Assembly: GCF_002355415.1 (NCBI RefSeq) | Contig: NZ_AP014936.1 | Location: 1,054,001 to 1,118,000 of the forward strand | DNA length: 64,000 nucleotides | Reading direction: 5' to 3' | Source: Sulfurifustis variabilis | Lineage (GTDB): Bacteria; Pseudomonadota; Gammaproteobacteria; Acidiferrobacterales; Sulfurifustaceae | Shown here: in pieces, positions 49,829 through 59,261 of the stretch | How the letters are laid out: each line of letters begins with the position of its first letter | Numbering within the stretch: position 1 is the first letter of the stretch | The notes under the pieces: model-generated | What the model was told of the DNA's origin: nothing | Seen by the model: only the letters and a program-made list of their open reading frames with translations | Database searches by the model: none | Position numbers and translations under genes: made by a program

Positions 49829-51339
49829 TCGGCCGCCACGCCCTCCTTGGCCGCGCGGTTGATCAGGAACTGCGTGAGCAGGGGAACCGGCCGTCCGGTC
49901 GCGCCCTTCTCCTTCCCGGTCTTCCAGGCGGTGCCCGCGATATCGAGGTGCGCCCACTTGTAGTCCCGCGTGTAGCGCGCGAGGAACGAGCCGCCGATGA
50001 TCGCGCCCGCCTCGCGTCCGCCGATGTTCGCCATGTCGGCGAAGTTGCTGTCGAGCTGCTTCTGGTACTCGTCCCACAGCGGCAGCTGCCACGCGCGGTC
50101 GTAGGTGTATTTTCCGGCATTCAGCAGCTCGCGCGCGAGCGCATCGCTGTTCGCCAGCAGGCCGCTCGCGTGGTTGCCGAGCGCGATGACGCAGGCGCCG
50201 GTGAGCGTCGCGATGTCGACGACGACGGCGGGGTTGTAGCGACCGACATAGGTGAGCGCGTCGCACAGGATCAGCCGCCCCTCGGCGTCGGTGTTCAGCA
50301 CCTCGATGGTCTGACCGGACATCGAGGTGACGATGTCGCCCGGCTTGTTGGCGTTCCCGTCGGGAAGGTTCTCGGAGCTCGGGATGACGCCGACGACGTT
50401 GATCGGCAGCCTGATCTCGGCGGCCGCCTTGACCGCGCCGAGCACCGAGGCCGCGCCGCACATGTCGTACTTCATCTCGTCCATGTTCGCGGCCGGCTTG
50501 ATCGAGATGCCGCCGGCGTCGAACGTGAGCCCCTTGCCGACCAGCGCCACGGGCGCCTCGCCCTCGGCGCCGCCGCGGTACTCGAGCACGATGAGCTTCG
50601 GCGGCTGGCGGCTGCCGCGCGCGACGGACAGCAGGGCGCCCATGCCGAGCTCGCGCATGTCGCTCTCCTCGAGCACGGTGACCTTCACGCCGTTCTGGTT
50701 CCCGAGCGCCACGGCCTGCTCGGCGAGATAGGTCGGGGTACAGATGTTGCCGGGAAGGTTGCCGAGGTCCCTGGCGAGCTTCACGCCACCGGCGATCGCG
50801 AGGCCCTGCCGGATCGCGGTCTCGCCGGACTGCAGGTCGCTGCGCTTGGAGACCGCGAGCACCATGCGCTTGAGGTTGCGCCGGTTGTTGGCGTCGTTCT
50901 TCTTGCTCTTGAGCTGATCGAACCGGTACAGGCTCGCCTCGGTCGCCTCGACCGTGTGGCGGATCTTCCAGAAGACGTCCCGGCCCTTGACCTCGAGCTC
51001 GGTGAGGTACGACGTCGCCTCGGTCGCGCCGGTGTCCTTCAGCGCGCCGATCGCCGCCGCGACGCTCTCGCGAAAACGCGCTTCGTTGAACTCCTTGTCC
51101 TTGCCGCAACCCACGAGGAGAACGCGCTCGCTGGGCAGGTTGGGAAGATGGTGCAGCAGCAGCGTCTGACCCGCCTTGCCCTGGTGGTCTCCGCGGCGCA
51201 GCACCTGGCCGACGGCTCCGCCCGTCACTTCGTCGATTTGCTGCGCGGCGGAGGAGAGCCTGCGCCCCGCATACACGCCCACGACGAGGCAGCCGCTGCG
51301 CTGCTTCTCGGGAGTCCCGCTTTTGACGCTGTATTCCAT
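49825..51339 (-). CDS. pepA: Leucyl aminopeptidase PepA
   Basis: A 504-residue M17 dimetal aminopeptidase, cytoplasmic and hexameric, removing N-terminal residues from peptides; in E. coli it also binds DNA. The metal site is seen in [16 protein letters not shown] (Lys and Asp), [11 protein letters not shown] and [14 protein letters not shown] with the catalytic Arg. The N-terminal domain is about 180 residues, as expected. It is divergent from lptF with about 213 bp between them, and overlaps holC by four bases. Confidence 0.95.
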   Translation of the reverse strand: MEYSVKSGTPEKQRSGCLVVGVYAGRRLSSAAQQIDEVTGGAVGQVLRRGDHQGKAGQTLLLHHLPNLPSERVLLVGCGKDKEFNEARFRESVAAAIGALKDTGATEATSYLTELEVKGRDVFWKIRHTVEATEASLYRFDQLKSKKNDANNRRNLKRMVLAVSKRSDLQSGETAIRQGLAIAGGVKLARDLGNLPGNICTPTYLAEQAVALGNQNGVKVTVLEESDMRELGMGALLSVARGSRQPPKLIVLEYRGGAEGEAPVALVGKGLTFDAGGISIKPAANMDEMKYDMCGAASVLGAVKAAAEIRLPINVVGVIPSSENLPDGNANKPGDIVTSMSGQTIEVLNTDAEGRLILCDALTYVGRYNPAVVVDIATLTGACVIALGNHASGLLANSDALARELLNAGKYTYDRAWQLPLWDEYQKQLDSNFADMANIGGREAGAIIGGSFLARYTRDYKWAHLDIAGTAWKTGKEKGATGRPVPLLTQFLINRAAKEGVAAE

Positions 51340-51382
51340 GTTTTTCCGGCTGATCGAACGCTGGGTTGGCGGCGAATTGTGC

Positions 51383-51388
51383 TATAGT
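51383..51388 (+). promoter_or_regulatory. Putative -10 box upstream of lptF
   Basis: TATAGT within GCTATAGTGCCG, the only AT-rich hexamer of this type in the pepA-lptF gap; it would give a leader of about 160 bases. The -35 region is not convincing. Confidence 0.35.
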
Positions 51389-51552
51389 GCCGCGGCGCTT
51401 TGGGACCCGTTCCTCTTGCCGCTCAATCGTTTAGCGACATTCGTGATCGGAAATCAGGACCAATCGGGGACGTTTCCCGTGCGGGCCTCGGTTGCGCCGC
51501 ATTTTCCGTTTTTTGTTTCCCCGTTGTCAAAAACCCCGGAGCGCGTCGGGCC

Positions 51553-52653
51553 GTGATCGTTCACCGGGCCTTCTATCGCGAAGCGGTCCAGTCGACGGCC
51601 GCGATCGTCGTCATCCTGCTGGTGGTGCTGGTCTTCTTCGGCCTCACCGCGGTCCTCGGGCGCGCGGCGCGCGGCGATTTCGCGCAAACCATCGTGCTCA
51701 AGCTGCTCGGCTGGCAGACGGCGAAGCGGCTCGACCTGCTGCTGCCCCTCGGGCTCTATCTGGGCACGCTCCTCACCCTCAGCCGCTGGTATCGCGACAG
51801 CGAGATGACGGTCCTCTCCGCGTGCGGGGTGGGGCTGACACAGCTGCTGCGCCCCGTCCTCGTCCTGGCCGTCCTGGTCGCCGCGCTGGTCGCCGCGGCC
51901 TCGTTCTACGTGACGCCGCTTGCCAACCGCCAGATCGAGGTGGTGAAGCTGCAGAGTGAACGCCGGCCGGAGCTCGCGGGGATCACCCCGGGCAGCTTCA
52001 CCGAGGCGGCGGCGGGCGGTCGGATCCTCTATGCCGAGCGGGTCGAGGGCGACGGTCGCCTCGGTCATGTGTTCGTCGCGAGCCCCGTCGATGCGGACCG
52101 ACCGCGTGTCGTCCTGGCTGCGCAGGGCGAACCGTATATCGACCGGAAGACGGGCGACCGCTTCGTCGTGCTGAAGGACGGCTGGGGCTACGAGGGCAGG
52201 CCGGGAGCGGCGGACTACCGGGTCGTGAACTTCGAGCGCTATCACGTCCGCATCACGGCGCGGCCGCTCGATCCGCCGCCGACGCGCGCGCAGGCGATGA
52301 CCACGCGCGAGCTGCTCGCGGCGCGGGACGAGGCGGCGCTGGCCGAATGGCACTGGCGGTTGTCGAAGCCGCTGTTCGTCCCCGTTCTGGCGGCCTTCGC
52401 GCTCGTGCTGGCGCACACGGACGCCCGGCGCGGGCGACTGGCGAACCTCTTCGCCGCGATCCTCGTCTACTTCATCTACTCGAACCTGCTCGGGCTCGGC
52501 GAAACGCTGCTCCGCAAGGGGCAGGTGCCGGGATGGCTCGGGCTCTGGTGGGTACACGTTCCGTTCGCCTTGCTCGCCATGCACTTCCTGGCGCGGCGTA
52601 GCGCGAACAAGCCGCTGTTCGGCTGGATTTTGCGGCGCGCGAGGGCGGCATGA
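51553..52653 (+). CDS. lptF: LPS export ABC transporter permease LptF
   Basis: A 366-residue inner-membrane permease of the LptB2FG complex, which extracts lipopolysaccharide from the inner membrane and sends it over the LptC/LptA bridge. There are three N-terminal membrane helices (AAIVVILLVVLVFFGLTAVL, LDLLLPLGLYLG, VLVLAVLVAALVAAASF), a periplasmic beta-jellyroll (about 145-255) and three C-terminal helices. The GTG at 51553 puts the start right before VIVHRAFYREAV. The next gene lptG starts within its last codon (ATGA). Confidence 0.93.
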   Translation: MIVHRAFYREAVQSTAAIVVILLVVLVFFGLTAVLGRAARGDFAQTIVLKLLGWQTAKRLDLLLPLGLYLGTLLTLSRWYRDSEMTVLSACGVGLTQLLRPVLVLAVLVAALVAAASFYVTPLANRQIEVVKLQSERRPELAGITPGSFTEAAAGGRILYAERVEGDGRLGHVFVASPVDADRPRVVLAAQGEPYIDRKTGDRFVVLKDGWGYEGRPGAADYRVVNFERYHVRITARPLDPPPTRAQAMTTRELLAARDEAALAEWHWRLSKPLFVPVLAAFALVLAHTDARRGRLANLFAAILVYFIYSNLLGLGETLLRKGQVPGWLGLWWVHVPFALLAMHFLARRSANKPLFGWILRRARAA

Positions 52654-53714
52654 TCGCGATCCTCGACCGGCATATCGGCCGCAGCCTCCTGCTGGCGACC
52701 CTGCTCGTGACCGGCGTGCTGCTCGCGCTCTTCGTGTTCATCTCCGTAGTCGACGTGCTTCCCGACTATGGCAAGGGGACGTTCGGCGGCTATGAGCTGC
52801 TGCGCTATGTCGCGCTCAGCCAGCCGCGCAAGCTGTACGAGGCATTTCCGGTGGCGGTGCTCGTCGGCACGCTGCTCGGGCTGTCCACGCTCGCCCTGAA
52901 CGCGGAGCTGACCGCGATGCGCGCGGCCGGCGTCTCCAAGGCGCGCATCGTTTCGGCGGCGATGAAGACCGGGCTGCTGCTGATGCTCCTTGCCGTGGCC
53001 CTGGGCGAGTACGTCGTGCCGGCCGCGGAGACCCAGGCGCAGACCGGCCGTGCGCGTGCCCTCGCGACGGGATTCCAGCAGAAGGGCTCGGGCCTGTGGC
53101 TGCGGGACGGAGCGAGCTTCGTCAGTCTCGGCGAGGTGCTCCCGGACCTGAGCCTGCTGCGGGTCGCCATATACGAATTCGCCCCCGATCGCCGCCTGCT
53201 CCGGCTGACCTCCGCGGAGCGCGCGGTGTACGACGAGGGGCGCTGGCGGCTCGAAGGCGTACAGCGGACGCGATTGAGCGAGGAACGGGTCGAGGCCGAG
53301 GCGATCACCGAGCAGAGCTGGATCGCCCGCCTGACGCCCGAGGTAGTCGCGGTCTATACCGTCAAGCCCGAGGCGCTCTCCATCGCGCAGCTCTCCGCGT
53401 ATATCCGTCATCTCGAGCAGAACGGCCAGGAAACCGGGCGTTACCGGCTGACGATGTGGCAAAAGGCGTTCATGCCCCTGGCCACCGCGATCATGGTCCT
53501 GCTCGCGACGCCCTTCGTCTTCCAGGAGGCGAGAAGCGGCGGGCTCGCGCAGCGCGTCTTCATCGGCGTCATGATCGGGCTCGCCTTTGTCGTGCTCACC
53601 CGCAGCGCCGGGTACCTGGGCGTGATCTACGGCGCTCCGCCCCTCCTGGGGGCGGTGTTGCCCCTCGCGCTTTTTCTCGGGCTTGCGGTCGTCCTTCTCC
53701 GGCGCAACGCATGA
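52650..53714 (+). CDS. lptG: LPS export ABC transporter permease LptG
   Basis: A 354-residue second permease of LptB2FG. Same architecture as LptF: helices at about 9-35, 62-82 and 101-120, a periplasmic domain (about 130-255), and three C-terminal helices; the conserved AFPVAVLVGTLLGLSTLALN and the RMT-like coupling region TMWQKAFMPLATAIMVLLATPFVF are seen. The ATG overlaps the stop of lptF. Downstream is a 285-bp AT-richer gap before ccmF. Confidence 0.93.
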   Translation: MIAILDRHIGRSLLLATLLVTGVLLALFVFISVVDVLPDYGKGTFGGYELLRYVALSQPRKLYEAFPVAVLVGTLLGLSTLALNAELTAMRAAGVSKARIVSAAMKTGLLLMLLAVALGEYVVPAAETQAQTGRARALATGFQQKGSGLWLRDGASFVSLGEVLPDLSLLRVAIYEFAPDRRLLRLTSAERAVYDEGRWRLEGVQRTRLSEERVEAEAITEQSWIARLTPEVVAVYTVKPEALSIAQLSAYIRHLEQNGQETGRYRLTMWQKAFMPLATAIMVLLATPFVFQEARSGGLAQRVFIGVMIGLAFVVLTRSAGYLGVIYGAPPLLGAVLPLALFLGLAVVLLRRNA

Positions 53715-53811
53715 AGCTTGTGCACAACCGCGGGTAAACCCCATGCCGGCCGCGATTTGCCAAAAAGACACACTCCCGTGCGAGAAGCGTTTCCCTGTTT
53801 TGAAGCGCGTC

Positions 53812-53832
53812 GCGCATGTTTAAAAAATGCGC
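53812..53832. other. Hairpin in the lptG-ccmF gap
   Basis: GCGCAT at 53812-53817 pairs with ATGCGC at 53827-53832 around a GTTTAAAAA loop. It lies about 100 bp after lptG and could end its transcript or lie in the ccmF leader. Confidence 0.4.
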
Positions 53833-53896
53833 AAAGTAAGCGGAGTGCTTTTTTGCAAAGCGACGGAAGGAACCGGCGGGCGATTTAGCCACATAC

Positions 53897-53905
53897 TTAT
53901 CCACA
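53897..53905 (+). promoter_or_regulatory. DnaA-box-like sequence TTATCCACA
   Basis: An exact copy of the strongest DnaA box of E. coli, about 95 bp before ccmF. Only one was seen in the gap, so it is more likely a regulatory site or chance than an origin. Confidence 0.35.
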
Positions 53906-53967
53906 ATTTCTGTTAGTAATTATTTCGACGTATGCGGTTTTTTACTCGCGCACCCGTTGCAAGTAAA

Positions 53968-54003
53968 ATGACGCGGCCTTCCGCCTCCGGGCCCGTCCAT
54001 TGA
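53968..54003 (+). other. Mini reading frame ending on the ccmF start
   Basis: ATG ACG CGG and so on encodes MTRPSASGPVH and stops at a TGA (54001-54003) that overlaps the ccmF TTG start as TTGA. It could couple translation of ccmF to a short leader; evidence is positional only. Confidence 0.35.
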
Positions 54004-55997
54004 ACCTGTCGCTGCATCTCGTCGAGCTCGGCCACTTCGCGGCCTACATGGCCCTCGTCGCCGCGGGCGTGCAGGCCGTGGCGCCGCTTGCCGCGCGGTG
54101 GCTGCGCGCCCCGCAGCTCGCCGCCATGAGCGTGAACGCCACCATCGCGGTGTTCGCGCTGACGAGCCTCGGTGGGGCGGCGCTGATTCACGCCTTCGTG
54201 TCGAGCAACTTCTCGGTGCAGTACGTCGCGGCGAACTCGAACCTGCAGTTGCCCCTTTTCTATAAGGTCGCGGCGCTCTGGGGCGGACACGAAGGCTCGC
54301 TCTACCTTTGGGTCTGGGTGCTCACGCTCTACACCGCGATCGTCGCGTGGCACGGCCGCCGCCACTATCCGCAGCATCTGCCGGTGATCCTCGCCGTGCA
54401 GGGCTGGCTCGTCATCGGGTTCTTCGGCCTCATTCTGTTCCTCTCGAATCCCTTCGAACGACTGATCCCGATGCCGCCGGACGGGCGGGACCTGAACCCG
54501 CTGCTGCAGGACCCCGGGATGGTGTTTCACCCGCCGATGCTCTACCTCGGCTACGTCGGGACATCCGTGCCGTTCGCGTTCGCGATGGCGGCGCTGCTTA
54601 CGCGCTGGAAGAGCGAGCTCTGGATCGGACACATCCGCCGCTGGGCGCTCGTCGCCTGGGGATTCCTCACGACGGGAATCCTGCTCGGAGGGTGGTGGGC
54701 CTATTACGAGCTCGGCTGGGGCGGCTACTGGGCCTGGGATCCGGTCGAAAACGCCTCCTTCATGCCCTGGCTGCTCGCGACCGCGCTCGTGCACTCGATC
54801 ACGGTCCAGGATCGCCGGCGCATGCTCCACGCGTGGAACATCTTTCTCGTCATCAGCACCTTTTCGCTCTCGCTTCTCGGCACCTTCCTGGTGCGCTCCG
54901 GCGTGCTGTCCTCGGTGCACGCCTTCGCCGTCGATCCGGGGCGCGGCGCCTATATTCTCGCCTTCATGACGCTCGTGCTCGGCGTCTCCTTCGGCATCTT
55001 CCTCGCCAAGGGGCGGTACCAGCAGGCGGAGGAGGCGATCACCTCCTTCCTCTCGCGCGAGTCGCTCTTCGTCTGGAACAACGTGATATTCACGGTCGCG
55101 TGCGCCTGCGTGCTTCTCGGGACGCTCTATCCGCTCGCGCTCGATGCGTTTACCGGCATGAAGATCACCGTCGGGGCGCCGTACTTCAATACCGTGCTGG
55201 TGCCGATCTTCCTGGTCCTGATCCTGCTCATGGCGATCGGACCGCTCGTCCCGTGGCGCAAGGCGAACGTCGAGCGCCTCCGGCACCGCCTGTTGTGGCC
55301 GGCGATCGTCGGCATCGTCGCGGCCGTGGCGACGGTCCTTGTCTTCGGCGGTCGCCACTGGACGGCCCCGGTGGGCGCCGGGCTCGCGCTGTTCGCGGCG
55401 GCCGCGCTCATCACCGATTACCTCCGTGCGATCCGGCAGCGCCGCGTCCAGTTGAGCGAGCCGTGGGGGAGGGCGGCCCTGAAGACGGTGCTCGGCAATC
55501 GCCGGCACTACGGGGGCATGGTGGTGCACTTCGGGATCGTCATCATGACCCTCGGTTTCATCGGTTCGGGCCTCTTTCGCTCGGAAGCCGCGGTGGTGAT
55601 GGGTCCCGGCGAGGAGCTGGTGATCGCCGGCGAACGGCTGCGTTTCGAGGGTGTGCGCACCTTCCGCCGCGCGAATTACGAAAGCACCGAAGGCGCCTTC
55701 GTGCTGAACGGATCCGGCGGCGTGGTCACGCCCGAAAGGAGGCGTTATCCCCGTCAGGAGGCGCCGATGACCGAAACGGGCATACACTCCACGCCCCTGC
55801 GCGACGTCTACGTCGTCCTGGCCGAGCCCGTCGGCGACGGCCGCTGGGGCGTGCACGTGTACGTCAACCCCCTGGTGCAGTTCATCTGGTTCGGCGGCGG
55901 TTTCCTGCTGGGCGGGCTCGCGTTGTCGCTGAGCGGGCGGCGGAAGGCACGAGCGGCGGGCGCCGAGGCTCCGGCAGGCGCCGTTGCGGTGAAGTGA
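54000..55997 (+). CDS. ccmF: Cytochrome c heme lyase subunit CcmF
   Basis: A 665-residue polytopic inner-membrane protein of the System I heme lyase, which attaches heme to apocytochrome c together with CcmH. The tryptophan-rich heme-binding motif GGYWAWDPVENASFMPW is at about residues 240-256, preceded by WWAYYELG. The periplasmic domain precedes the last membrane helix. The only in-frame start before the conserved LVELGHFAAYMAL is TTG at 54000; it overlaps the stop of a mini frame. The stop overlaps the ATG of ccmH, TGATG. Confidence 0.93.
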   Translation: MNLSLHLVELGHFAAYMALVAAGVQAVAPLAARWLRAPQLAAMSVNATIAVFALTSLGGAALIHAFVSSNFSVQYVAANSNLQLPLFYKVAALWGGHEGSLYLWVWVLTLYTAIVAWHGRRHYPQHLPVILAVQGWLVIGFFGLILFLSNPFERLIPMPPDGRDLNPLLQDPGMVFHPPMLYLGYVGTSVPFAFAMAALLTRWKSELWIGHIRRWALVAWGFLTTGILLGGWWAYYELGWGGYWAWDPVENASFMPWLLATALVHSITVQDRRRMLHAWNIFLVISTFSLSLLGTFLVRSGVLSSVHAFAVDPGRGAYILAFMTLVLGVSFGIFLAKGRYQQAEEAITSFLSRESLFVWNNVIFTVACACVLLGTLYPLALDAFTGMKITVGAPYFNTVLVPIFLVLILLMAIGPLVPWRKANVERLRHRLLWPAIVGIVAAVATVLVFGGRHWTAPVGAGLALFAAAALITDYLRAIRQRRVQLSEPWGRAALKTVLGNRRHYGGMVVHFGIVIMTLGFIGSGLFRSEAAVVMGPGEELVIAGERLRFEGVRTFRRANYESTEGAFVLNGSGGVVTPERRRYPRQEAPMTETGIHSTPLRDVYVVLAEPVGDGRWGVHVYVNPLVQFIWFGGGFLLGGLALSLSGRRKARAAGAEAPAGAVAVK

Positions 55998-56443
55998 TGC
56001 GCCGGGCGTGGCTCCTGTTCCTGCTTCTGGTCGCTGCGCCCGCGACGAGCGCGCCGGTGTCCGAGGACCCGCTGGAACGCCGGATGCTGGAGATCGCCAA
56101 GGACCTCCGCTGCGCGGTTTGCCAGAATCAGCCGGTTTCGGAGTCGAACGCCGATCTCGCGCGCGATATGCGCGCCATCATTCGGGAGCAGCTGGCGGCG
56201 GGAAAGACGCGCGAGGAGATTGTCGATTATTTCGTCGCCCGCTACGGCGACTACGTGCTGCTGAAGCCGCCGTACCAGGGGCCGGGCTTCGTCCTCTGGG
56301 TGACGCCCGCGCTGGTCCTGATCGGGCTCGCGCTCTTCGCGTTCGCCTACATCAAGCGACGCCAGGGCAGGCCGCTCCCGCCGCCGCCGGAGCTCTCCGA
56401 AGAGGACCTGGCGCGCGTGCGCGCCGCCCGCTCGCAGGACTGA
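55997..56443 (+). CDS. ccmH: Cytochrome c maturation protein CcmH
   Basis: A 148-residue thiol oxidoreductase that keeps the heme-binding CXXCH thiols of apocytochrome reduced for ligation. A signal peptide (AWLLFLLLVAAPATSA) is followed by the motif DLRCAVCQNQPV and one C-terminal membrane helix (GFVLWVTPALVLIGLALFAF). It is the short CcmH form lacking the TPR part, which is supplied by the next gene ccmI. The start overlaps the end of ccmF. Confidence 0.95.
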   Translation: MRRAWLLFLLLVAAPATSAPVSEDPLERRMLEIAKDLRCAVCQNQPVSESNADLARDMRAIIREQLAAGKTREEIVDYFVARYGDYVLLKPPYQGPGFVLWVTPALVLIGLALFAFAYIKRRQGRPLPPPPELSEEDLARVRAARSQD

Positions 56444-56444
56444 C

Positions 56445-57314
56445 ATGACCGTTCTCATCGTGCTCGCGGCGCTGGTCGTCGGCGCCACCGTCTGGTTCAT
56501 CGCCTGGCCCCTCAAGCGTCCTCGCGTCGCGCTTCGCGAGGGAACGACGCAGCTGGTCCAGCTCCGCGACCGGCTGCTCGTGCAGCTCAACGAGCTCGAT
56601 GTCGAGACCGGCGATCGCAACATGGACCCGGCCGTCGTCGCGGACGAGCGCCGGCGGGTCGAGGCCGAGCTGGCGCAGACCCTCAAGGAGCTCGAGCGGT
56701 GCGAAGAGAACCCCAAGGCGGATCGACAGGAAACGCGCAGCCTGTGGGGCGCGGCCGTCATCGTGCTCGCGCTCGCCGTGCCGCTGCTCGCGGGCGGGCT
56801 TTACTACGTCACGAATCGTGTGACGCTCGCGCAGCTTCCCGAGGTCGGCGGCGCGACTGCCGGCCTGCCGCCGATGGTGATGGAGATGGTCGCGCGTCTC
56901 GAGCAACGGCTCGCGCAGCAGCCGGACGACCCGGAGGGCTGGGCGCGGCTCGGTCGCGCCTACCAGGTGCTCGAGCGGTGGGAGGAGGCGCGCGCGGCCT
57001 ACGCCCGCGCCCACAAGCTGGCACCGAACGATGCGGAAATTCTATCGGCCTACGCCGGTTTTCTCGTCTCCGAGAATCCAGGCGATCCGTCTCCGGAAGC
57101 CGTGGCGCTGTTTCGCCGTCTCCACCAGATGGAGCCCGAGCATCCGGGGGCCCTCTGGGTGCTCGGCCTTGCTTCCTACAATGCCTCGGAGTTCAAGCAG
57201 GCTGTCCGGTATTGGGAGAGCCTTCTGAAGATTCTTCCGCCCGGAAGCGAGGTCGAGCCGCAGGTGCGGCGGGCGATCGATACGGCGCGCGGGCAGCCCG
57301 ACCCAGCGCGCTGA
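56445..57314 (+). CDS. ccmI: Apocytochrome chaperone CcmI (TPR)
   Basis: A 289-residue inner-membrane protein with two N-terminal helices (VLIVLAALVVGATVWFIAWP and LWGAAVIVLALAVPLLAGGLYY) separated by a cytoplasmic coiled coil, then TPR repeats in the periplasm (about 145-285; GWARLGRAYQVLERWEEARA, WVLGLASYNASEFKQAV). CcmI holds the C-terminal helix of apocytochrome c. The stop TGA (57312-57314) touches the stop of ccmG on the other strand with no gap. Confidence 0.92.
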   Translation: MTVLIVLAALVVGATVWFIAWPLKRPRVALREGTTQLVQLRDRLLVQLNELDVETGDRNMDPAVVADERRRVEAELAQTLKELERCEENPKADRQETRSLWGAAVIVLALAVPLLAGGLYYVTNRVTLAQLPEVGGATAGLPPMVMEMVARLEQRLAQQPDDPEGWARLGRAYQVLERWEEARAAYARAHKLAPNDAEILSAYAGFLVSENPGDPSPEAVALFRRLHQMEPEHPGALWVLGLASYNASEFKQAVRYWESLLKILPPGSEVEPQVRRAIDTARGQPDPAR

Positions 57315-57863
57315 TCAGCGGTTGCTGACGGCGGGGATCCTGCCGCCCAGCTCGGCCACCTTGGGCAGGAGAACCTCGTTGAGCGTCCGTGGCGTGACCG
57401 GACCGATGTGCTTGTAACGGATCACGCCGTCGCGGTCGATCAGGAAGGTTTCCGGCACGCCGTACACCCCAAGCTCGATCCCCACGCGCCCCTCGAGATC
57501 AGCGAGACTGAGCTCGTAAGGATCACCCAGCGTCTTCAGCCACCGCATCGCGTCTTCGCGCTTGTCCTTGTAATTGAGGCCGATGATGGGCACCGTTCGC
57601 GTCCTCGCCAGCTCGACCAGAAGCGGATGCTCCTCGCGACAGGCGACGCACCAGGATGCCCAGACGTTGAGCAGATAGACCCGCCCCCGCAGGTCCGCCG
57701 TGGCGACCGTGCGCGCGGGGTCGGACACCACCGGCAGCGCGAACGCCGGCAGCGGCTTGTCGATCAGGGGTGAGGGGATCTTGCGCGGGTCGAGCCGGAG
57801 GCCGTAGGCGAGCAGCAGCCCGATCAGCGCAAAGACGACGACGGGAATCGCGAATTTTTTCAC
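57315..57863 (-). CDS. ccmG: Thiol:disulfide interchange protein CcmG/DsbE
   Basis: A 182-residue membrane-tethered thioredoxin-fold protein that reduces the CXXCH thiols of apocytochrome c in the periplasm. The N-terminal helix (AIPVVVFALIGLLLAYGL) is a signal anchor; the active site is WASWCVACREEHP; the cis-proline is in VYGVPETFLID. It starts four bases inside the end of ccmE (ATGA). It is the last gene of the minus-strand ccm operon. Confidence 0.95.
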   Translation of the reverse strand: MKKFAIPVVVFALIGLLLAYGLRLDPRKIPSPLIDKPLPAFALPVVSDPARTVATADLRGRVYLLNVWASWCVACREEHPLLVELARTRTVPIIGLNYKDKREDAMRWLKTLGDPYELSLADLEGRVGIELGVYGVPETFLIDRDGVIRYKHIGPVTPRTLNEVLLPKVAELGGRIPAVSNR

Positions 57864-58306
57864 CGCGACGCCTTGTCGCCCACCGCGTAGGAGCCGCCTT
57901 TCATCGCCTGAGCGGCCTCCGGGGGCATGTAGTTCTCGTCGTGCTTGGCCAGCACTTCGCTCGCAACGAACCGACCCTCGCCGTATCGCCCTTGCGCGAC
58001 CACGCCCTGCCCCTCGCGGAACAGGTCCGGAAGGATTCCCTGGTAGAAGACCGGCACCTGCCTGTGGCCGTCGGTCACCACGAAATCCACTTTGAGCCCG
58101 TCGGGGGAACGGCGCACGCTGCCCGTTTCCACCATCCCGCCGATGCGGAAGGGCTGGTCGACGGGGGCCTTGCCTTCGAGCACCTCGGTCGGCGAGTAGA
58201 AGAACACCAGGTTGCTCCGAAACGCGTTCAACACGAAGAGCGACGCGAGCGTGAGCCCGGCGACGCCGATGACGATAATGGCGAGTCGTTTGTGTCGTGC
58301 TTTCAT
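57860..58306 (-). CDS. ccmE: Heme chaperone CcmE
   Basis: A 148-residue periplasmic heme carrier that binds heme covalently and passes it from CcmC to CcmF. The N-terminal helix (LAIIVIGVAGLTLASLFVL) anchors it; the OB-fold domain ends with VLAKHDENYMPPE, in which the His binds heme and the Tyr coordinates iron. It overlaps both neighbours by four bases, ccmD upstream and ccmG downstream. Confidence 0.96.
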   Translation of the reverse strand: MKARHKRLAIIVIGVAGLTLASLFVLNAFRSNLVFFYSPTEVLEGKAPVDQPFRIGGMVETGSVRRSPDGLKVDFVVTDGHRQVPVFYQGILPDLFREGQGVVAQGRYGEGRFVASEVLAKHDENYMPPEAAQAMKGGSYAVGDKASR

Positions 58307-58470
58307 GTGTCGTCCCGCAGACGCTGGTACTCCTCGAGCCGCTGCCGCACCGACTTTCGCCGCAGGAGCGGAAGCAGCACGTTGACGCAGAGGATCACGG
58401 CCGCCAGGAGATACGACGTCCACACGTAGAAGCCGTAACCCCCCATGCCGAAGAAGTCGGACCAGTTCAT
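58303..58470 (-). CDS. ccmD: Heme exporter protein CcmD
   Basis: A 55-residue membrane protein that helps release holo-CcmE from CcmC. The core GYGFYVWTSYLLAAVILCVN is the membrane helix; the C-terminal half is basic (LRRKSVRQRLEEYQRLR). It has ATGA overlaps on both sides, so it is translationally locked into the ccm operon. Confidence 0.93.
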   Translation of the reverse strand: MNWSDFFGMGGYGFYVWTSYLLAAVILCVNVLLPLLRRKSVRQRLEEYQRLRDDT

Positions 58471-59198
58471 GCGGCTTTCGTTCCGAGGATCTCGGCCACC
58501 CAGGAGGTATGGCGCTCGCGCTCCAGGATGTCGTTCCGCATGCGCATGAGCAGGACGGTCACGAAATAGGCCTTGAACGCCAGCGCCATGACGAGAAGCG
58601 GGAGGAGCAGGCTCAGGTGGATGGCGGGCCGGCCGATCCGGCCGACCGAGGCCGGCTGGTGCAGCGTGTTCCACCATTCGACCGAGAAGTGAATGATCGG
58701 GATGTTGACCACGCCGACGAGCGCGAGGATCGCCGCAGCCCGCGCGGCGCGCTTGGGGTCGTCGATCGCCGCCTGCAGCGCCATGAACCCGACATACAGG
58801 AAGAGCAGGATCAGCTCCGAGGTGATGCGGGCGTCCCACGCCCACCACGTGCCCCACATCGGTTTGCCCCAGAGCGATCCGGTCGCGAGCGCGAGCAGGG
58901 TGAACGAAGCGCCGATCGGGGCGCAGGCGCGGGCCGCGACCTCGGCGAGCTTGGTGTTCCAGACCAGACCGACGGCACCGGCCCCCGCCATCAGCACATA
59001 AATGAACATCGACATCCAGGCGGCCGGCACGTGGATGAACATGATGCGGACGCTTTCGCCCTGCTGGTAATCGGGCGGGGCGACGAAGAGAGCGAGATAG
59101 AGGCCGGCCGCCAGAAGAACGACGGTGAGGACGGCGAGCCACGGAACCAGCCGGCCGGCCAGGGGATAGAAGTGCTTGGGCGACGCGTACTTGTACAT
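58467..59198 (-). CDS. ccmC: Heme ABC transporter permease/heme delivery protein CcmC
   Basis: A 243-residue six-helix membrane protein that loads heme onto CcmE. The tryptophan-rich motif GTWWAWDARITSELILLFLY and conserved periplasmic histidines (FIHVPAAW and LHQPAS) are present. The ATG at 59198 (MYKYASPKHF) gives the length of E. coli CcmC; a GTG at 59228 would add ten residues. A hairpin repeat lies between ccmB and this gene. Confidence 0.94.
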   Translation of the reverse strand: MYKYASPKHFYPLAGRLVPWLAVLTVVLLAAGLYLALFVAPPDYQQGESVRIMFIHVPAAWMSMFIYVLMAGAGAVGLVWNTKLAEVAARACAPIGASFTLLALATGSLWGKPMWGTWWAWDARITSELILLFLYVGFMALQAAIDDPKRAARAAAILALVGVVNIPIIHFSVEWWNTLHQPASVGRIGRPAIHLSLLLPLLVMALAFKAYFVTVLLMRMRNDILERERHTSWVAEILGTKAA

Positions 59199-59261
59199 GT
59201 CGATCTCGACTACCTTCACCAGCTGCACGTATCCCGCCCGGGACTAGCGGGACAGGTCGAT

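Noticed and set aside
53715-53999. Possible replication origin at the lptG-ccmF gap
   Set aside because: Only one DnaA box, no cluster, no unwinding element of sufficient length, and no dnaA, gyrB or parA gene nearby.
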